This document shows, one piece after another, positions 18,371-27,978 of a DNA stretch of 64,000 nucleotides. The notes beneath the pieces were generated by a model. It saw only the letters and a list, made by a program, of their open reading frames with translations, was not told the origin of the DNA and ran no database searches. Source of the stretch: G963677445 sp963678275. GTDB lineage: Bacteria > Bacteroidota > Ignavibacteria > Ignavibacteriales > Melioribacteraceae. The number at the start of each line of letters is the position of its first letter. Position 1 is the stretch's first letter. The translations under genes were made by a program, and so were the position numbers. The stretch covers positions 4,154,001-4,218,000 of the forward strand of contig OY782765.1 of NCBI GenBank assembly GCA_963678275.1, given 5' to 3'.

Positions 18371-19714
18371 TTGTCTAAATCAAAGTCTGTTTTTATTTGT
18401 AATAACTGCGGTTATGAGTCTCTTAAATGGATAGGCAGATGCCCTTCTTGCGGAGAGTGGAACAGCTTTTCAGAGGAAACCCCCGAACCGAAAGGAAAGA
18501 ATAAAAAAAGCGGGAAAAGTGAAATTGTTCCTCTTAATTCAAAAATGGAGGATGATTCAGGATTACGGGCAAAACTCAATATTAAAGAACTTGATCGTGT
18601 TCTCGGAGGAGGAATGGTCCCCGGTTCCGTTATTCTTATCGCCGGTGATCCCGGAATAGGAAAATCCACTCTTATGCTTCAGGCCGCCGCTGAATCGGGA
18701 ATTAAGGTCCTTTATGTTACCGGGGAAGAATCGGTCAACCAGGTTAAAATGAGAGCTGAAAGGTTGAATATCCGTTCGGATAATGTTTTCCTGATGGCCG
18801 GCAACAGCACCGAAGTTATTAATAATGCCGTTGAGGAAATAAAACCTGGTTTGATAATTGTCGACTCAATACAGACCCTTGTAAATCCTGAGTTTGATAA
18901 TACCGCCGGTTCAGTTACCCAGATAAGAGAAAGCGCCGCTTCAATAATGGACCTTTGCAAAAGTAAAAATATTCCCGCAATGATTGTCGGTCATGTAACA
19001 AAAGAAGGTTACGTAGCGGGTCCGAAACTGCTTGAGCACATGGTAGACGCGGTCATACAGTTTGAAGGGGAGAGAAATTATTCATTCAGAATTTTACGCT
19101 CTGTTAAAAACCGATTTGGCAATACTAATGAGATCGGCATATTCGAAATGTCCGATAAAGGTCTTGTGGAAGTAAATGACCCTGGCAAACTATTCCTGAG
19201 CGAAAGGAATGAAGATGTGCCCGGTTCCTCGGTAACAGCCGCGATTGAAGGAAGCCGTTCAGTATTGATAGAAGTGCAGTCTCTCGTTTCGGTTACAAAT
19301 TTCGGAAATCCCCAGCGGGTTACCACAGGCTTTGACTCACGACGTCTATCTATACTTCTCGCCGTTCTTGAACGCCGCGAGGGTTTTGTTCTTTCTTCAC
19401 AGAATGTGTTTCTCAACATTGCAGGGGGGCTTAAAATAGCGGAACCTTCCATTGACCTCGCCGTTTGTATGGCGGTTATAAGCAGCCTTATGAATAAACC
19501 TGTGGGGAAAAGCCGCGCGGTTATTGGCGAAGTGGGACTCGGTGGTGAAATAAGGAGTGTTAACAGAATTGAAAAAAGAATTTCGGAAGCGGTAAAACTC
19601 GGCTTCGATAAAATTATTATACCCGCCGGAAATAAAAAGGGACTTAAAAAAGTATCCGCTCAAATAGAGTTTGTCGAAACCCTGTCCGAAGCGGTTAAGA
19701 TTATATTTGGGTAA
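18371..19714 (+). CDS. radA: DNA repair protein RadA
   Basis: A 447-aa branch-migration ATPase that processes recombination intermediates. It begins with a TTG directly after the preceding stop codon; no other start keeps the zinc finger (CNNC...CPSC, residues ~10-27) intact. Then follow Walker A GDPGIGKST, the RadA-specific KNRFGNT motif, and a C-terminal Lon-protease-like domain (VFLNIAGGLKIAEPSIDLAV), inactive as a protease in this family. Length and domain order are standard. Confidence 0.95.
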   Translation: MSKSKSVFICNNCGYESLKWIGRCPSCGEWNSFSEETPEPKGKNKKSGKSEIVPLNSKMEDDSGLRAKLNIKELDRVLGGGMVPGSVILIAGDPGIGKSTLMLQAAAESGIKVLYVTGEESVNQVKMRAERLNIRSDNVFLMAGNSTEVINNAVEEIKPGLIIVDSIQTLVNPEFDNTAGSVTQIRESAASIMDLCKSKNIPAMIVGHVTKEGYVAGPKLLEHMVDAVIQFEGERNYSFRILRSVKNRFGNTNEIGIFEMSDKGLVEVNDPGKLFLSERNEDVPGSSVTAAIEGSRSVLIEVQSLVSVTNFGNPQRVTTGFDSRRLSILLAVLERREGFVLSSQNVFLNIAGGLKIAEPSIDLAVCMAVISSLMNKPVGKSRAVIGEVGLGGEIRSVNRIEKRISEAVKLGFDKIIIPAGNKKGLKKVSAQIEFVETLSEAVKIIFG

Positions 19715-20252
19715 AACAATTGCCCCGGAAGGCCGGAATTCTGTCCTGATATGTTATCCGGTTTTATAAAAAATTCAGAACTCTTTACTCCTATCAGGCT
19801 TTTTTGTCGTGATTCATAAACCCAGAACTCCTGATCCCGTATATAAGAAACAATAACTTACATGGATTCATTCGCAAAATAAAATCGCAGGATAGATGTC
19901 TGGAGGAGAGTCCCGCCAGGGATCCGCCGCGTCGGACAGGCTTTCAGATAATAGCCCCGCAATTTATTGTGGGGTAAATGGGCAACATACAATCACAAAA
20001 TGTCCCGCCAGGGACGACAGAGACAACTTTTCATCCTCTAAAATGGTACATCTTTTTTTGCTCGATGAATCAGAAAGACTATTTATATTGAGAGCTTGCG
20101 ATGTGATAAATCGCGATAAACTACCGCGATTTCATTATGCGAGAGGTAAGGAGTTCTGAAACCAGGGCTCCGTTCAGCAAGTTTTTTGCGATTTAAACCT
20201 TTCCCCCAAGGCGCCGAATAAAATTCAAAGTGTGTTATATGGTGTACAATCG
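19715..20252. other. Gene-free region with short hairpins
   Basis: No coding sequence is supported. Visible are short inverted repeats: CCCCGCAATTTATTGTGGGG near 19954, and GTCCCGCCAGGGAC near 20003. A GGACAGGCTTTC motif near 19930 echoes the tandem array that follows. Confidence 0.6.
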
Positions 20253-21370
20253 TAGGACAGGCTTTCCAGTTTATCCCTCCGGGGCCTGTCCCGAGCGGGT
20301 TTAAAAATCTCACAACATCCTGGAAAAATTGTCTTATTCAAAACACAGCTACATCCGCCACACAGGGTGAAAAGGCCTTGTGTTTAGGTAATTTAGCCTC
20401 TACGGAAGGACAGGCTGGAAAGCCTGTCCTACGGTTTTTAAACATGCTAAAACAATTATACATTTTCCGGACTGATGGACGAATAAAAAAAACCGGGAGA
20501 TATCTACCGATTCTATTATATAAAATGTAATTTGTTTGTTTAATTTTACATTAGTTCGAAATAATTTACAACCGTCTGCAAATTTATAAGATATCCAATT
20601 TTTTCTGGATGCACCTTAACAATACGATAATTTGTTTTATGAACAGATATTGACAAATCGTTGTTTTTCCTACCGTAGGACAGGCTTTCCAGTTTATCCC
20701 CCTGGGGCCTGTCCCGAGCGGGTGTAAAAATCTCACAACATCCTGGAAAAATTGTCTTATTCAAAAACACCGCTATATCCGCCACACAGGGTGAAAAGGT
20801 CTTGTGTTTAGGTAATTTAGCCTCTACGGAAGGACAGGCTGGAAAGCCTGTCCTACGGTTTTTAAACATGCTAAAACAATTATATATTTTCCGGACTGAT
20901 GGACGAATGAATAAAAAAACCGGGAGATATCTACCGATTCTATTATATAAAATGTAATTTGTTTGTTTAATTTTACATTAGTTCGAAATAATTTACAACC
21001 GTCTGCAAATTTATCAGATATCCAATTTTTTCTGGATGCACCTTAACAATACGATAATTTACTTTATGAACAGATATTGACAAATCGTTGTTTTTCTTAC
21101 TGTAGGACAGGCTTTCCAGCCTGTCCCGAGCGGGTTTAAAAATCTCACAACATCCTGGAAAAATTGTCTTATTCAAAACACAGCTACATTCGCCACACTG
21201 GGTGAAAGGGCCTTGTGTTTAGGTAATTTAGCCTCTACGGAAGGACAGGCTGGAAAGCCTGTCCTACGGTTTTTGCGCAGGTTATTAAACACGCTAAAAA
21301 AACTATATATTTTCCGGATTGATGGACGAATAAAAAACAACCGGGAGATATCTACCGGTTGTTTTATAAA
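20253..21370. repeat. Tandem array, three copies of a ~425-bp non-coding unit
   Basis: Units begin at 20253, 20676 and 21103 (TAGGACAGGCTTTCCAG), giving periods of 423 and 427 bp; the third is cut short at about 21370. Each unit contains the hairpin GGACAGGCTGGAAAGCCTGTCC, a second related inverted repeat at its start, CGCCACACNGGGTGAAA, and a GGGAGATATCTACC palindrome. The short minus-strand frames in units 1 and 2 are not preserved in unit 3, so I do not call genes. Confidence 0.9.
21332..21365 (-). terminator. Rho-independent terminator, possibly bidirectional
   Basis: AACAACCGG (21336-21344) pairs with CCGGTTGTT (21355-21363) around a GAGATATCTA loop. An A-run at 21332-21337 becomes the U-tract for the minus-strand response-regulator gene that ends at 21417. 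The same palindrome in weaker form occurs in the two other units of the tandem array. Confidence 0.7.
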
Positions 21371-21416
21371 AATGTAATTGGCTTATTTCATTTTACCTCG
21401 ATATAACACATTTTTC

Positions 21417-22799
21417 TCACAATTCCCCGCTTTCATTACTTTCCTTTATTTTTGTTGGAATATCAAGCTCTTCCATTTTTCTGTATAGTGAAGAGAGCCC
21501 GATATTTAACGCTTTCGCGGCCTGTTCCTTACTCATATTGAATTTTTTAATTGTTTTGGAAATATGCTCCCTTTCAAAACTTTTCATGGCTTCTCTTAAT
21601 GAATCGGGGTAATCATCTGAAATATCTGTTTTATTAATATTGTCCGAAAGGTCTTCAACTTTAATGATATCCTCCGTGGCAAATATTATCGCTCTTTCAA
21701 TAACATTTTCCAGCTCTCTCACTCCCCCCCGCCAGTTATGCGACATCAGGGCTTTAAGTGTGTCATTCTGAATGCCTATTATTTTTTTACCCATCTCATT
21801 GCAGTATTTTTCAATAAAATGGTTAACAAGAAGAGGGATGTCATCTTTTCTTTCATTCAGCGAGGGAAGTTTTATATCCACAACATTAAGCCTGTAATAA
21901 AGGTCTTCCCTGAATTCACCTTTTTTCGCCTTTTCAAAAAGATTCTGATTGGTTGCCGCGATAATTCTAACATCTGAAGATATCGGTTTTACTCCCCCTA
22001 CCGGAAGGAATTTTTTATCTTCAAGCGCCCTGAGAAGTTTTACCTGGAGATTCAGCGGCAGATCCCCTATTTCATCAAGGAAAAGTGTTCCGCCTTCGGC
22101 AACTTTAAATAATCCCTGTTTTTCATCCGTCGCGCCGGTAAATGATCCTTTTTTGTGGCCGAATAACTCACTTTCAATCAGGCTTTCCGAAATCGCTCCG
22201 CAGTTAACAGGCAAAAATATATTATCACTCCTTTTACTTTTATGATGTATTGCTTTAGCCACAAGCTCTTTTCCTGTTCCGCTTTTACCATAAATTAGCA
22301 CATTACTATTTGTTGGGGCGACTCTCTCTATAATTTCAAACACCTTTTTCATTGGCGCGCTGCTGCCTATTATCCGTTTATAACCGCTTTCAGAGGATAA
22401 CCTCTGCCTGAGAGTTTTATTTTCAAAAGAGAGTTTTTTATAATCAATAAGTCTTTGAATTTTTATAAGGAGGTTATCAAAATCAACAGGTTTTATTATA
22501 TAGTCAAAGGCTCCCATTCTAAGGGATTCAACGGCAGTTTCTACTGAGGCGAACGCTGTCATAATTATAAAAAATGTTCCCGGCGAAAATTTAAGCGCCT
22601 CTTCCATAAGCTGAAGTCCGTCCATTACAGGCATCTTTATATCTGAAAGGATAATTTCAAAATCATCCTCCTTTATTTTTTCCAGCGCTTCCTCTCCGTT
22701 TGCCGCTATATCGGCGTCGAAACCTTCATCATCCAGAAACATTTTTAGAGAACTTCTTATCGCGCTTTCATCATCAACTATTAATATTCTGTGTTTCAT
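21417..22799 (-). CDS. Sigma-54-dependent response regulator (NtrC family)
   Basis: A 460-aa regulator with receiver, AAA+ and DNA-binding domains. The receiver has D9-D10, phospho-acceptor D53 (LSDIKMPVMDG) and K103. The AAA+ domain has Walker A GKSGTGKE (171-178), the sigma-54 contact loop GSFTGA (218-223, Ser instead of the common Ala) and Walker B GGTLFLDEIGD. The Fis-type helix-turn-helix is at ~425-455 (SKEQAAKALNIGLSSLYRKM). It should activate RpoN promoters when phosphorylated, presumably by the histidine kinase encoded 70 bp upstream on the same strand. Targets are not visible here. Confidence 0.95.
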   Translation of the reverse strand: MKHRILIVDDESAIRSSLKMFLDDEGFDADIAANGEEALEKIKEDDFEIILSDIKMPVMDGLQLMEEALKFSPGTFFIIMTAFASVETAVESLRMGAFDYIIKPVDFDNLLIKIQRLIDYKKLSFENKTLRQRLSSESGYKRIIGSSAPMKKVFEIIERVAPTNSNVLIYGKSGTGKELVAKAIHHKSKRSDNIFLPVNCGAISESLIESELFGHKKGSFTGATDEKQGLFKVAEGGTLFLDEIGDLPLNLQVKLLRALEDKKFLPVGGVKPISSDVRIIAATNQNLFEKAKKGEFREDLYYRLNVVDIKLPSLNERKDDIPLLVNHFIEKYCNEMGKKIIGIQNDTLKALMSHNWRGGVRELENVIERAIIFATEDIIKVEDLSDNINKTDISDDYPDSLREAMKSFEREHISKTIKKFNMSKEQAAKALNIGLSSLYRKMEELDIPTKIKESNESGEL

Positions 22800-22869
22800 A
22801 TATTATCCTGTTTATCTGTTTTCTTTGCGGGAAAAACTTAAATATATGGAATTATCATCCATCTTTCAG

Positions 22870-24381
22870 CTATTTACCTGTTTTATGAACAGCTACAGGT
22901 AAAATAATCTTAAAATTACTTCCTTTTCCAATGATACTTCTTACTACTATTTCACCTCTTTCCTTCTTTATTATTCCGTAGCTTACCGCCAGACCGAGCC
23001 CTGTGCCTTTCCCGACGTCTTTTGTAGTAAAAAAGGGATCGAATATTTTATCAATATCCTTTTTCTCTATACCGCATCCGTTATCTATAAATTCAATATT
23101 TACTTTTTCATTTTCCATATATGATTTTACCGTAATCTCACCTTCTCCCCCGGTTGCGTCAAGGGCGTTCAGCAGAATATTCACAAATACCTGAAGAAGC
23201 TGATCGGGGACAACATACAGCGGTGGCAGGCTGTGATCGAGCTCGGTAATAAAACTTACTTTTTTAACTCTTTTATCATATTTAACAATGCCTGTTGCTG
23301 TCTTTATTACATCATTTATATTTATGGATGTTTTATCATGACCAGGCGGTTTTGAGAAATCAACAAGTTCTCTCACAATTTTTGAAATCCTGTCAATATT
23401 TTCCCTGATAACCGAAAGTTTTTCCCTGGTAAAATCCTCTCCTGTTTTTCTTTGTAATATCTGTACGAGTGAAGAAATTGAGGTGAGGGGATTGCCTATT
23501 TCATGCGCAATTCCGGCGGCGAGCTGACCGATTACAGCAAGTTTTTCCGACTGATCGACCTGCCGCTGGAGTTTTTTCATTTCTGTAAAATCATTTATAA
23601 TTACTGTGCGGCCACGGTAAATTCCATCCGAGCCGGGAATTGATGTTACGTTAAGATTTACAGATATCAGTTCACCACTTTTTGTACGCCTCTCAGTGTC
23701 ATTCAGCCTTATATATCCGCTGTTTTTAACCTCATCCTGTATTATTTTAAGCTCTTCACTATATGCGCTGCCTTCAGGAAGCAGAATAGTAGAGGGTTTT
23801 CCGATAACTTCATCCTCGGTATATCCGAATATTTCTTCCGCTCCTTTATTCCACGATATAAAATTTTCATCATTATCAATAACTATGATCGCTGAATTCG
23901 ACGTCTTCAGAATATTTTTCAGATACTGCTGATTAAGCTCAAGTTTTGCCGCGAGACGATTCCGGTCCGATTCCAGTTCCTTCAGTTTTGCCTTCTGATG
24001 AATTATACCATATCTCGCGTAAACCTGCTCAATTATTTCATCAATAAACCCTATAAGAATCAATGGATCATATTTATATGATTTATCAGTTTCAAGCGCG
24101 CTGATTATCGTAAAACGTCCGTTGCTGAAAAGCTGGCTTATCTCAAGCAGGTTTAATTTTGCCTGGTTAAAAAGATTATAAATTTCAATAAGATAGTTGT
24201 CGGCTTTTGTATAATCGGCTGTTTCAAAAATTGTCATTAATGTTTTAAGAGAACTTTTTACAAACATTTTTGTCTGGGCGCCCGACAGTTTTTTACTAAA
24301 ACCTTTATCTATTTTTTCGGCCCATTTTTCCAGTATATACTGAAAATGTTTCTCAAGCAACTGAAGTATTATTTTTTTCAT
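22870..24381 (-). CDS. PAS-domain histidine kinase, partner of the sigma-54 regulator
   Basis: A 503-aa cytoplasmic kinase without membrane helices. Residues 1-~135 are an all-helical domain resembling the RsbRD N-terminal (stress-sensor) type. Residues ~150-270 form a PAS domain (SAIIVIDNDENFISWNKGAE) with a PAC-like end. HisKA has H293 in AAGIAHEIGNPLTS, and the HATPase shows NALDATGG, DNGCGIEKKD and GKGTGLGLAVSYG. This is the NtrB/AtoS-like architecture and pairs with the NtrC-type regulator downstream. Its start overlaps the stop of the flavoprotein gene by 1 bp, so ferredoxin, reductase, kinase and regulator probably form one four-gene operon. Confidence 0.92.
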   Translation of the reverse strand: MKKIILQLLEKHFQYILEKWAEKIDKGFSKKLSGAQTKMFVKSSLKTLMTIFETADYTKADNYLIEIYNLFNQAKLNLLEISQLFSNGRFTIISALETDKSYKYDPLILIGFIDEIIEQVYARYGIIHQKAKLKELESDRNRLAAKLELNQQYLKNILKTSNSAIIVIDNDENFISWNKGAEEIFGYTEDEVIGKPSTILLPEGSAYSEELKIIQDEVKNSGYIRLNDTERRTKSGELISVNLNVTSIPGSDGIYRGRTVIINDFTEMKKLQRQVDQSEKLAVIGQLAAGIAHEIGNPLTSISSLVQILQRKTGEDFTREKLSVIRENIDRISKIVRELVDFSKPPGHDKTSININDVIKTATGIVKYDKRVKKVSFITELDHSLPPLYVVPDQLLQVFVNILLNALDATGGEGEITVKSYMENEKVNIEFIDNGCGIEKKDIDKIFDPFFTTKDVGKGTGLGLAVSYGIIKKERGEIVVRSIIGKGSNFKIILPVAVHKTGK

Positions 24382-25547
24382 TATGTCAGAAATACTTTTG
24401 CAACATCAATTAAAAGGGATGGTTTATTAATAACAGCCTGTCTTATTATTCTGCCGATGGTTCTCTCTTCAAATTTTATCCTGCCGGTTATTTTCGCGAG
24501 CTGGTTAAAATCATCATCCGACATATAATAGACCGCGTCTTTTATTCTGTTAAATATTTCATGATTTCTTCCGTAGCGGTCATGCCATACTTTATCATAG
24601 GTCAGCAGTAAATCTGGTTTTTTATTCAGAACCGATTTAGCGGCAATTTCGCCCGCCAATAATCCACCGGCTATTCCGCTGGATATTCCTCCCCCTGATA
24701 ACGGATTTACCATTCTCGCGGCGTCGCCGACAAGAAGAATTCCGGGCGCTGAAATTTTATCGAGCGTTATTGTTGATGGAACCCCTCCCGCTACTCTTGT
24801 AAATACAGGCGCGTCAGGATAATTTAAACCCATAAAATCATCAAGAAATGATTTTGCCGACTTTTTCCTTCCGATATCTCCCGATACTCCCAATCCTATA
24901 TTTGCCGAACGGTTACCCTTTGGAAATATCCATAAATATCCATGCGGACTTACCTGCTCACCAAAATAAAAAACACAGGTTTCCATATCAACATCAAGAT
25001 TTCCCGCTGTTACCTGTATACAGCTTTCCATTTCACGAAAATCTGTATATGTTTTAAGTCCTGCCCAGCGCCCGACGCGTGATTCTATTCCATCAGCCGC
25101 TATAACAACTTTAGCTTTCAGCTCTTTCTGTTCTCCAAGGTATTCATACTTAACTCCCGATACCGCGTCATCTTTTCTCAGAATTCCATTTACATAGGTT
25201 CTTGTTATTACCTCGGCTCCGTTATTAGCCGCTCTTCTGGCAAGTTCATAATCAAATATCCGCCTTTCCAGAATGAGTATGTTATCTTCCATAGGACAAA
25301 TTACCTCTGTATTATCGGGCGAAATAAAAGATACTTTATTTATTTCCTGCGAAACAAAATTATAATCGAGTTCAACATATTTCTGAAGCACTTTTTTACT
25401 TACCGCCTCGCCGCATCTTACCGGGTATCCGACATCCCTGTCTTTCTCCATAAGTAAAACTGAAACACCAAGAGAGGCGGCCGCTTTTGCCGCTGATGAC
25501 CCTGCCGGTCCGGCGCCAACTACTATTATATCATACTCTTTTTTCAT
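24381..25547 (-). CDS. Geranylgeranyl reductase family FAD-dependent oxidoreductase
   Basis: A 388-aa flavoprotein. FAD-binding motif DIIVVGAGPAGSSAAKAAAS at the N-terminus, the family motif VRCGEAVSK (~45), a central ADGIESRVGRWAGL, and the GD motif ILLVGDAARMVNPLSGGGIS (~280). These enzymes saturate double bonds in isoprenoid chains, for example of quinones, chlorophyll side chains or archaeal lipids. Its gene overlaps that of a small two-cluster ferredoxin by 17 bp, so the ferredoxin is the likely electron donor. A menaquinone-side-chain role is plausible in this type of organism but is inference. Confidence 0.88.
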   Translation of the reverse strand: MKKEYDIIVVGAGPAGSSAAKAAASLGVSVLLMEKDRDVGYPVRCGEAVSKKVLQKYVELDYNFVSQEINKVSFISPDNTEVICPMEDNILILERRIFDYELARRAANNGAEVITRTYVNGILRKDDAVSGVKYEYLGEQKELKAKVVIAADGIESRVGRWAGLKTYTDFREMESCIQVTAGNLDVDMETCVFYFGEQVSPHGYLWIFPKGNRSANIGLGVSGDIGRKKSAKSFLDDFMGLNYPDAPVFTRVAGGVPSTITLDKISAPGILLVGDAARMVNPLSGGGISSGIAGGLLAGEIAAKSVLNKKPDLLLTYDKVWHDRYGRNHEIFNRIKDAVYYMSDDDFNQLAKITGRIKFEERTIGRIIRQAVINKPSLLIDVAKVFLT

Positions 25548-25734
25548 TCAGCCTCTCTTTATTAAATACCAAAACTTCAATAGGGCAGGACCACACACAT
25601 TTTGAACAATTCGTGCAGCTTTCCTCAATTATTTTTATATCCGCTTCTTTTAGCTCGATCGCGTCTTCCGGACAAATTGCGACACAACATCCACAAAAGT
25701 CACACTTTCCTTCTTTTATATCTATCAGTAACAA
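25531..25734 (-). CDS. Small 2[4Fe-4S] ferredoxin
   Basis: I place the start at the TTG whose complement is 25732-25734, because AGGAAAGGA lies just upstream on the minus strand. A longer in-frame start at 25791 would add 19 hydrophobic residues with no sign of function. The 67-aa product has two complete cluster motifs, CDFCGCCVAICP and CTNCSKCVWSCP, each supplying four cysteines. It overlaps the flavoprotein gene by 17 bp and probably delivers electrons to it. Confidence 0.85.
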   Translation of the reverse strand: MLLIDIKEGKCDFCGCCVAICPEDAIELKEADIKIIEESCTNCSKCVWSCPIEVLVFNKERLNEKRV

Positions 25735-26057
25735 ATGTTTTCCTTTCCTGAAAATGAGAAACAAAATTAAACAATTATAAACCTTTACCAAAATGATATT
25801 GGATTGACTATTCTTTTATTCCCAAACCAGAAACAATGACGAATGACGAATTACGAATTGGCTTTCACGTGATTATTTTTTTTGAGTATAATCTGCTTTG
25901 GCAAAACAGCGTTATTGCGGAACGTCCCTCCCGGGTAATAAAGAATAAAAGAATACCGGCGGTTCCTCTTCAAGGGATCAACAGCGCTAAGCAAAAAAAT
26001 TACATTCCGGTTTATTGAAAAAAAATCTTACGCTATGCGTGGAATTTAACTGCTTAC

Positions 26058-26388
26058 CATAAACTGGCAAGCCAGAAAAAATACATCCTCCCGGTGGCTG
26101 AGCGGAGTCGAAGCCACCGCCGCTGGTTTCGACTCCGCTCAACCACCGGCTAATTGATCTTTAAATATTACCATTTTGAGTGGAATTTGATTCCTTATGG
26201 AATAATCGCAATCCCACCCCCTCAGAAATAATGGACACCTATTTCGCCATCACCCAACCCGGCCATCTTACTCTTACTCTGATTTTTTAACACCGATACC
26301 GAAAAATAAAAAGGCAATAAGTTTTAATTTTTGTTAGGGGGATCCTCAGCTGCTAAGGTTAAAAACAAAGAATAAGGTTTCTTTTTTC
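26058..26388 (+). repeat. 330-bp dispersed element, inverted partner at 60.1-60.4 kb
   Basis: Read on the plus strand, this block matches the minus strand of 60090-60427 over its whole length with only about fifteen differences by eye. It contains an internal palindrome built from CGGTGGCTGAGCGGAGTCGA and its complement. No convincing reading frame is present. It ends at GAATAAGGTTTCTTTTTTC. Confidence 0.85.
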
Positions 26389-26940
26389 TTTGCGCCTCCG
26401 CGTCTTTGCGTGAGATTAAAAACGATTTCGATGAAAACTTCGATTTGGATTTCGAATCTACCATATATCCGTTTAATATTATAACTCCCTCCCCTTAAAA
26501 TGTTAAGGGGAGGGGTTTGATCTGCCTTGAGTTGGAACTGAGCCTGATAGAAACCCATTTATTTCACTCCCAATATGGCAGATGTTTTCACGCAATTATA
26601 TTCTTTTTATTATAAGGTTAAAACATCAAGACAAGGTTTCCCTCCACCTTATGTTTTGTTCACTGCCTTGCAAAAATTTCCGAATATATTTCAGAGTGTT
26701 ATATGGTGCACCTGGCGGCACACTTATTTGCTTTCTTCTTCTTTTTCTACCAATATTTTGCCCCTGACAGGGCAATCTTATTAATTATTTTTGTTTTATG
26801 TCCCGTTATTTACATCATATTGGTAAAAAAGAGATATGTTAAATATTTTGTTTGCCGTCAGGTACACCAGATTTATCTACCTGAGTACTCATAATCTTTT
26901 TTTACTGGTACGGCTCGTTTTTATTAACTCACCTGATTCT
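26389..26940. repeat. Gene-free stretch with hairpin and decayed composite repeat
   Basis: CCCTCCCCTTAA (26487-26498) pairs with TTAAGGGGAGGG (26503-26514). From about 26697 to 26885 there is a decayed copy of the composite repeat seen near the secreted-protein genes: CCAATATTTTGCCCCTGACA, GGGCAA, CATATTGGTA and GTCAGGTACACCAGAT. No gene is supported. Confidence 0.65.
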
Positions 26941-27039
26941 ATATTCTGCCATTTAAAGCACGTATATTATTATGAAGTTGCTTAAGTTAATATCTCATAT
27001 TTAATTCTAAAGCAATATTTCTAATTTTTGTTCCGCTAA

Positions 27040-27303
27040 ACATATTAAGAAAACTTGTTAATAAATTGTTAACACAGGTGTGAAAAAATGTTGATAACCC
27101 GGCAGTTATCAAGATATAAGAACTTACTAACATTTGGCATTTGAAAAAATATTTCTGATCAACAAATCAATCTTTTGTCAGCTTATTAAAATATAACGGT
27201 TTACAGAGTTATCAACATATTAACACGCTTATTACTATTATTAATTTTTTTTAAATATATAAAGAATTTATTATTATAATAAGCGACAGGTATTTGTTGA
27301 TAA
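27040..27303. promoter_or_regulatory. AT-rich stretch with three DnaA-box-like 9-mers
   Basis: TTATCAACA, one base from the consensus TTATCCACA, occurs at 27089-27097 (reverse), 27209-27217 (forward) and 27295-27303 (reverse). A near match, TTATCAAGA, lies at about 27106. The intervening DNA is very AT-rich. It could be an origin, a DnaA-titrating or DnaA-regulated site, or coincidence in AT-rich DNA. Confidence 0.35.
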
Positions 27304-27328
27304 AGACACAGATAAAGGAATAAAAAAA

Positions 27329-27916
27329 ATGATAGGATATATAACAGGCAAAATAAAATCTTTAAAACCGGGCAGAGTACTAATTGAAACAGGCGGACTC
27401 GGATACCTCCTTAATATATCATTAACGACATTCGAAAAAATATCGGGGAAAGAAAATACAGAACTTTTTACACATCTGCATGTGAAAGAAGACGCTCTCG
27501 ATCTTTTCGGATTTTATTCAGAAAAGGAAAAAAATGTTTTTCTGCTTCTTATTTCAGTAAATGGAATCGGTCCACGTCTCGCTTTGAATATGTTGTCGGG
27601 AATTTCAGCTAACGAACTCACTTTGGCTATAATTGAAGGAAATATTTCAAGAATTGTTTCTGTTCCGGGAGTAGGTAAAAAAACAGCCGAAAGAATAATC
27701 ATTGAGCTGAGAGACAAAATGAGCGTCATAGGAGAGACCGATGTTGAAGGGACGACTATACACGGAGGAATAAGAGAAGATGCCTTAGCGGCCCTTATAA
27801 GCCTCGGATACAACAAAAAATCGGCGGAACAGACAGTGAGGAAAATAATGGAAGAAAATCCTGCCGCGACTCTCGAAGAAATAATAAAAAGATCATTATC
27901 CAACCTTAGCAGGTAA
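27329..27916 (+). CDS. ruvA: Holliday junction branch migration protein RuvA
   Basis: A 195-aa protein of normal RuvA length. An N-terminal OB fold (MIGYITGKIKSLKPGRVLIE; HLHVKEDALDLFGF), two helix-hairpin-helix motifs (LLISVNGIGPRLALNML; VPGVGKKTAERIIIELRDK), and a C-terminal RuvB-binding three-helix domain (ALAALISLGYNKKSAEQTVR). It binds four-way junctions and works with RuvB, which is not next door. The gene starts 26 bp after the last DnaA-box-like motif. Confidence 0.95.
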   Translation: MIGYITGKIKSLKPGRVLIETGGLGYLLNISLTTFEKISGKENTELFTHLHVKEDALDLFGFYSEKEKNVFLLLISVNGIGPRLALNMLSGISANELTLAIIEGNISRIVSVPGVGKKTAERIIIELRDKMSVIGETDVEGTTIHGGIREDALAALISLGYNKKSAEQTVRKIMEENPAATLEEIIKRSLSNLSR

Positions 27917-27978
27917 ATGGTCTCTAATTTTTTTAACTTTGTATGATTTAAAATTCTCCAGAACATCAGGAATAAAAG

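Noticed and set aside
20546..20869. 107-codon minus-strand frame, with a 67-codon relative at 20973-21176
   Set aside because: Both follow the tandem array and include hairpin sequence; the frame is not maintained through unit 3.
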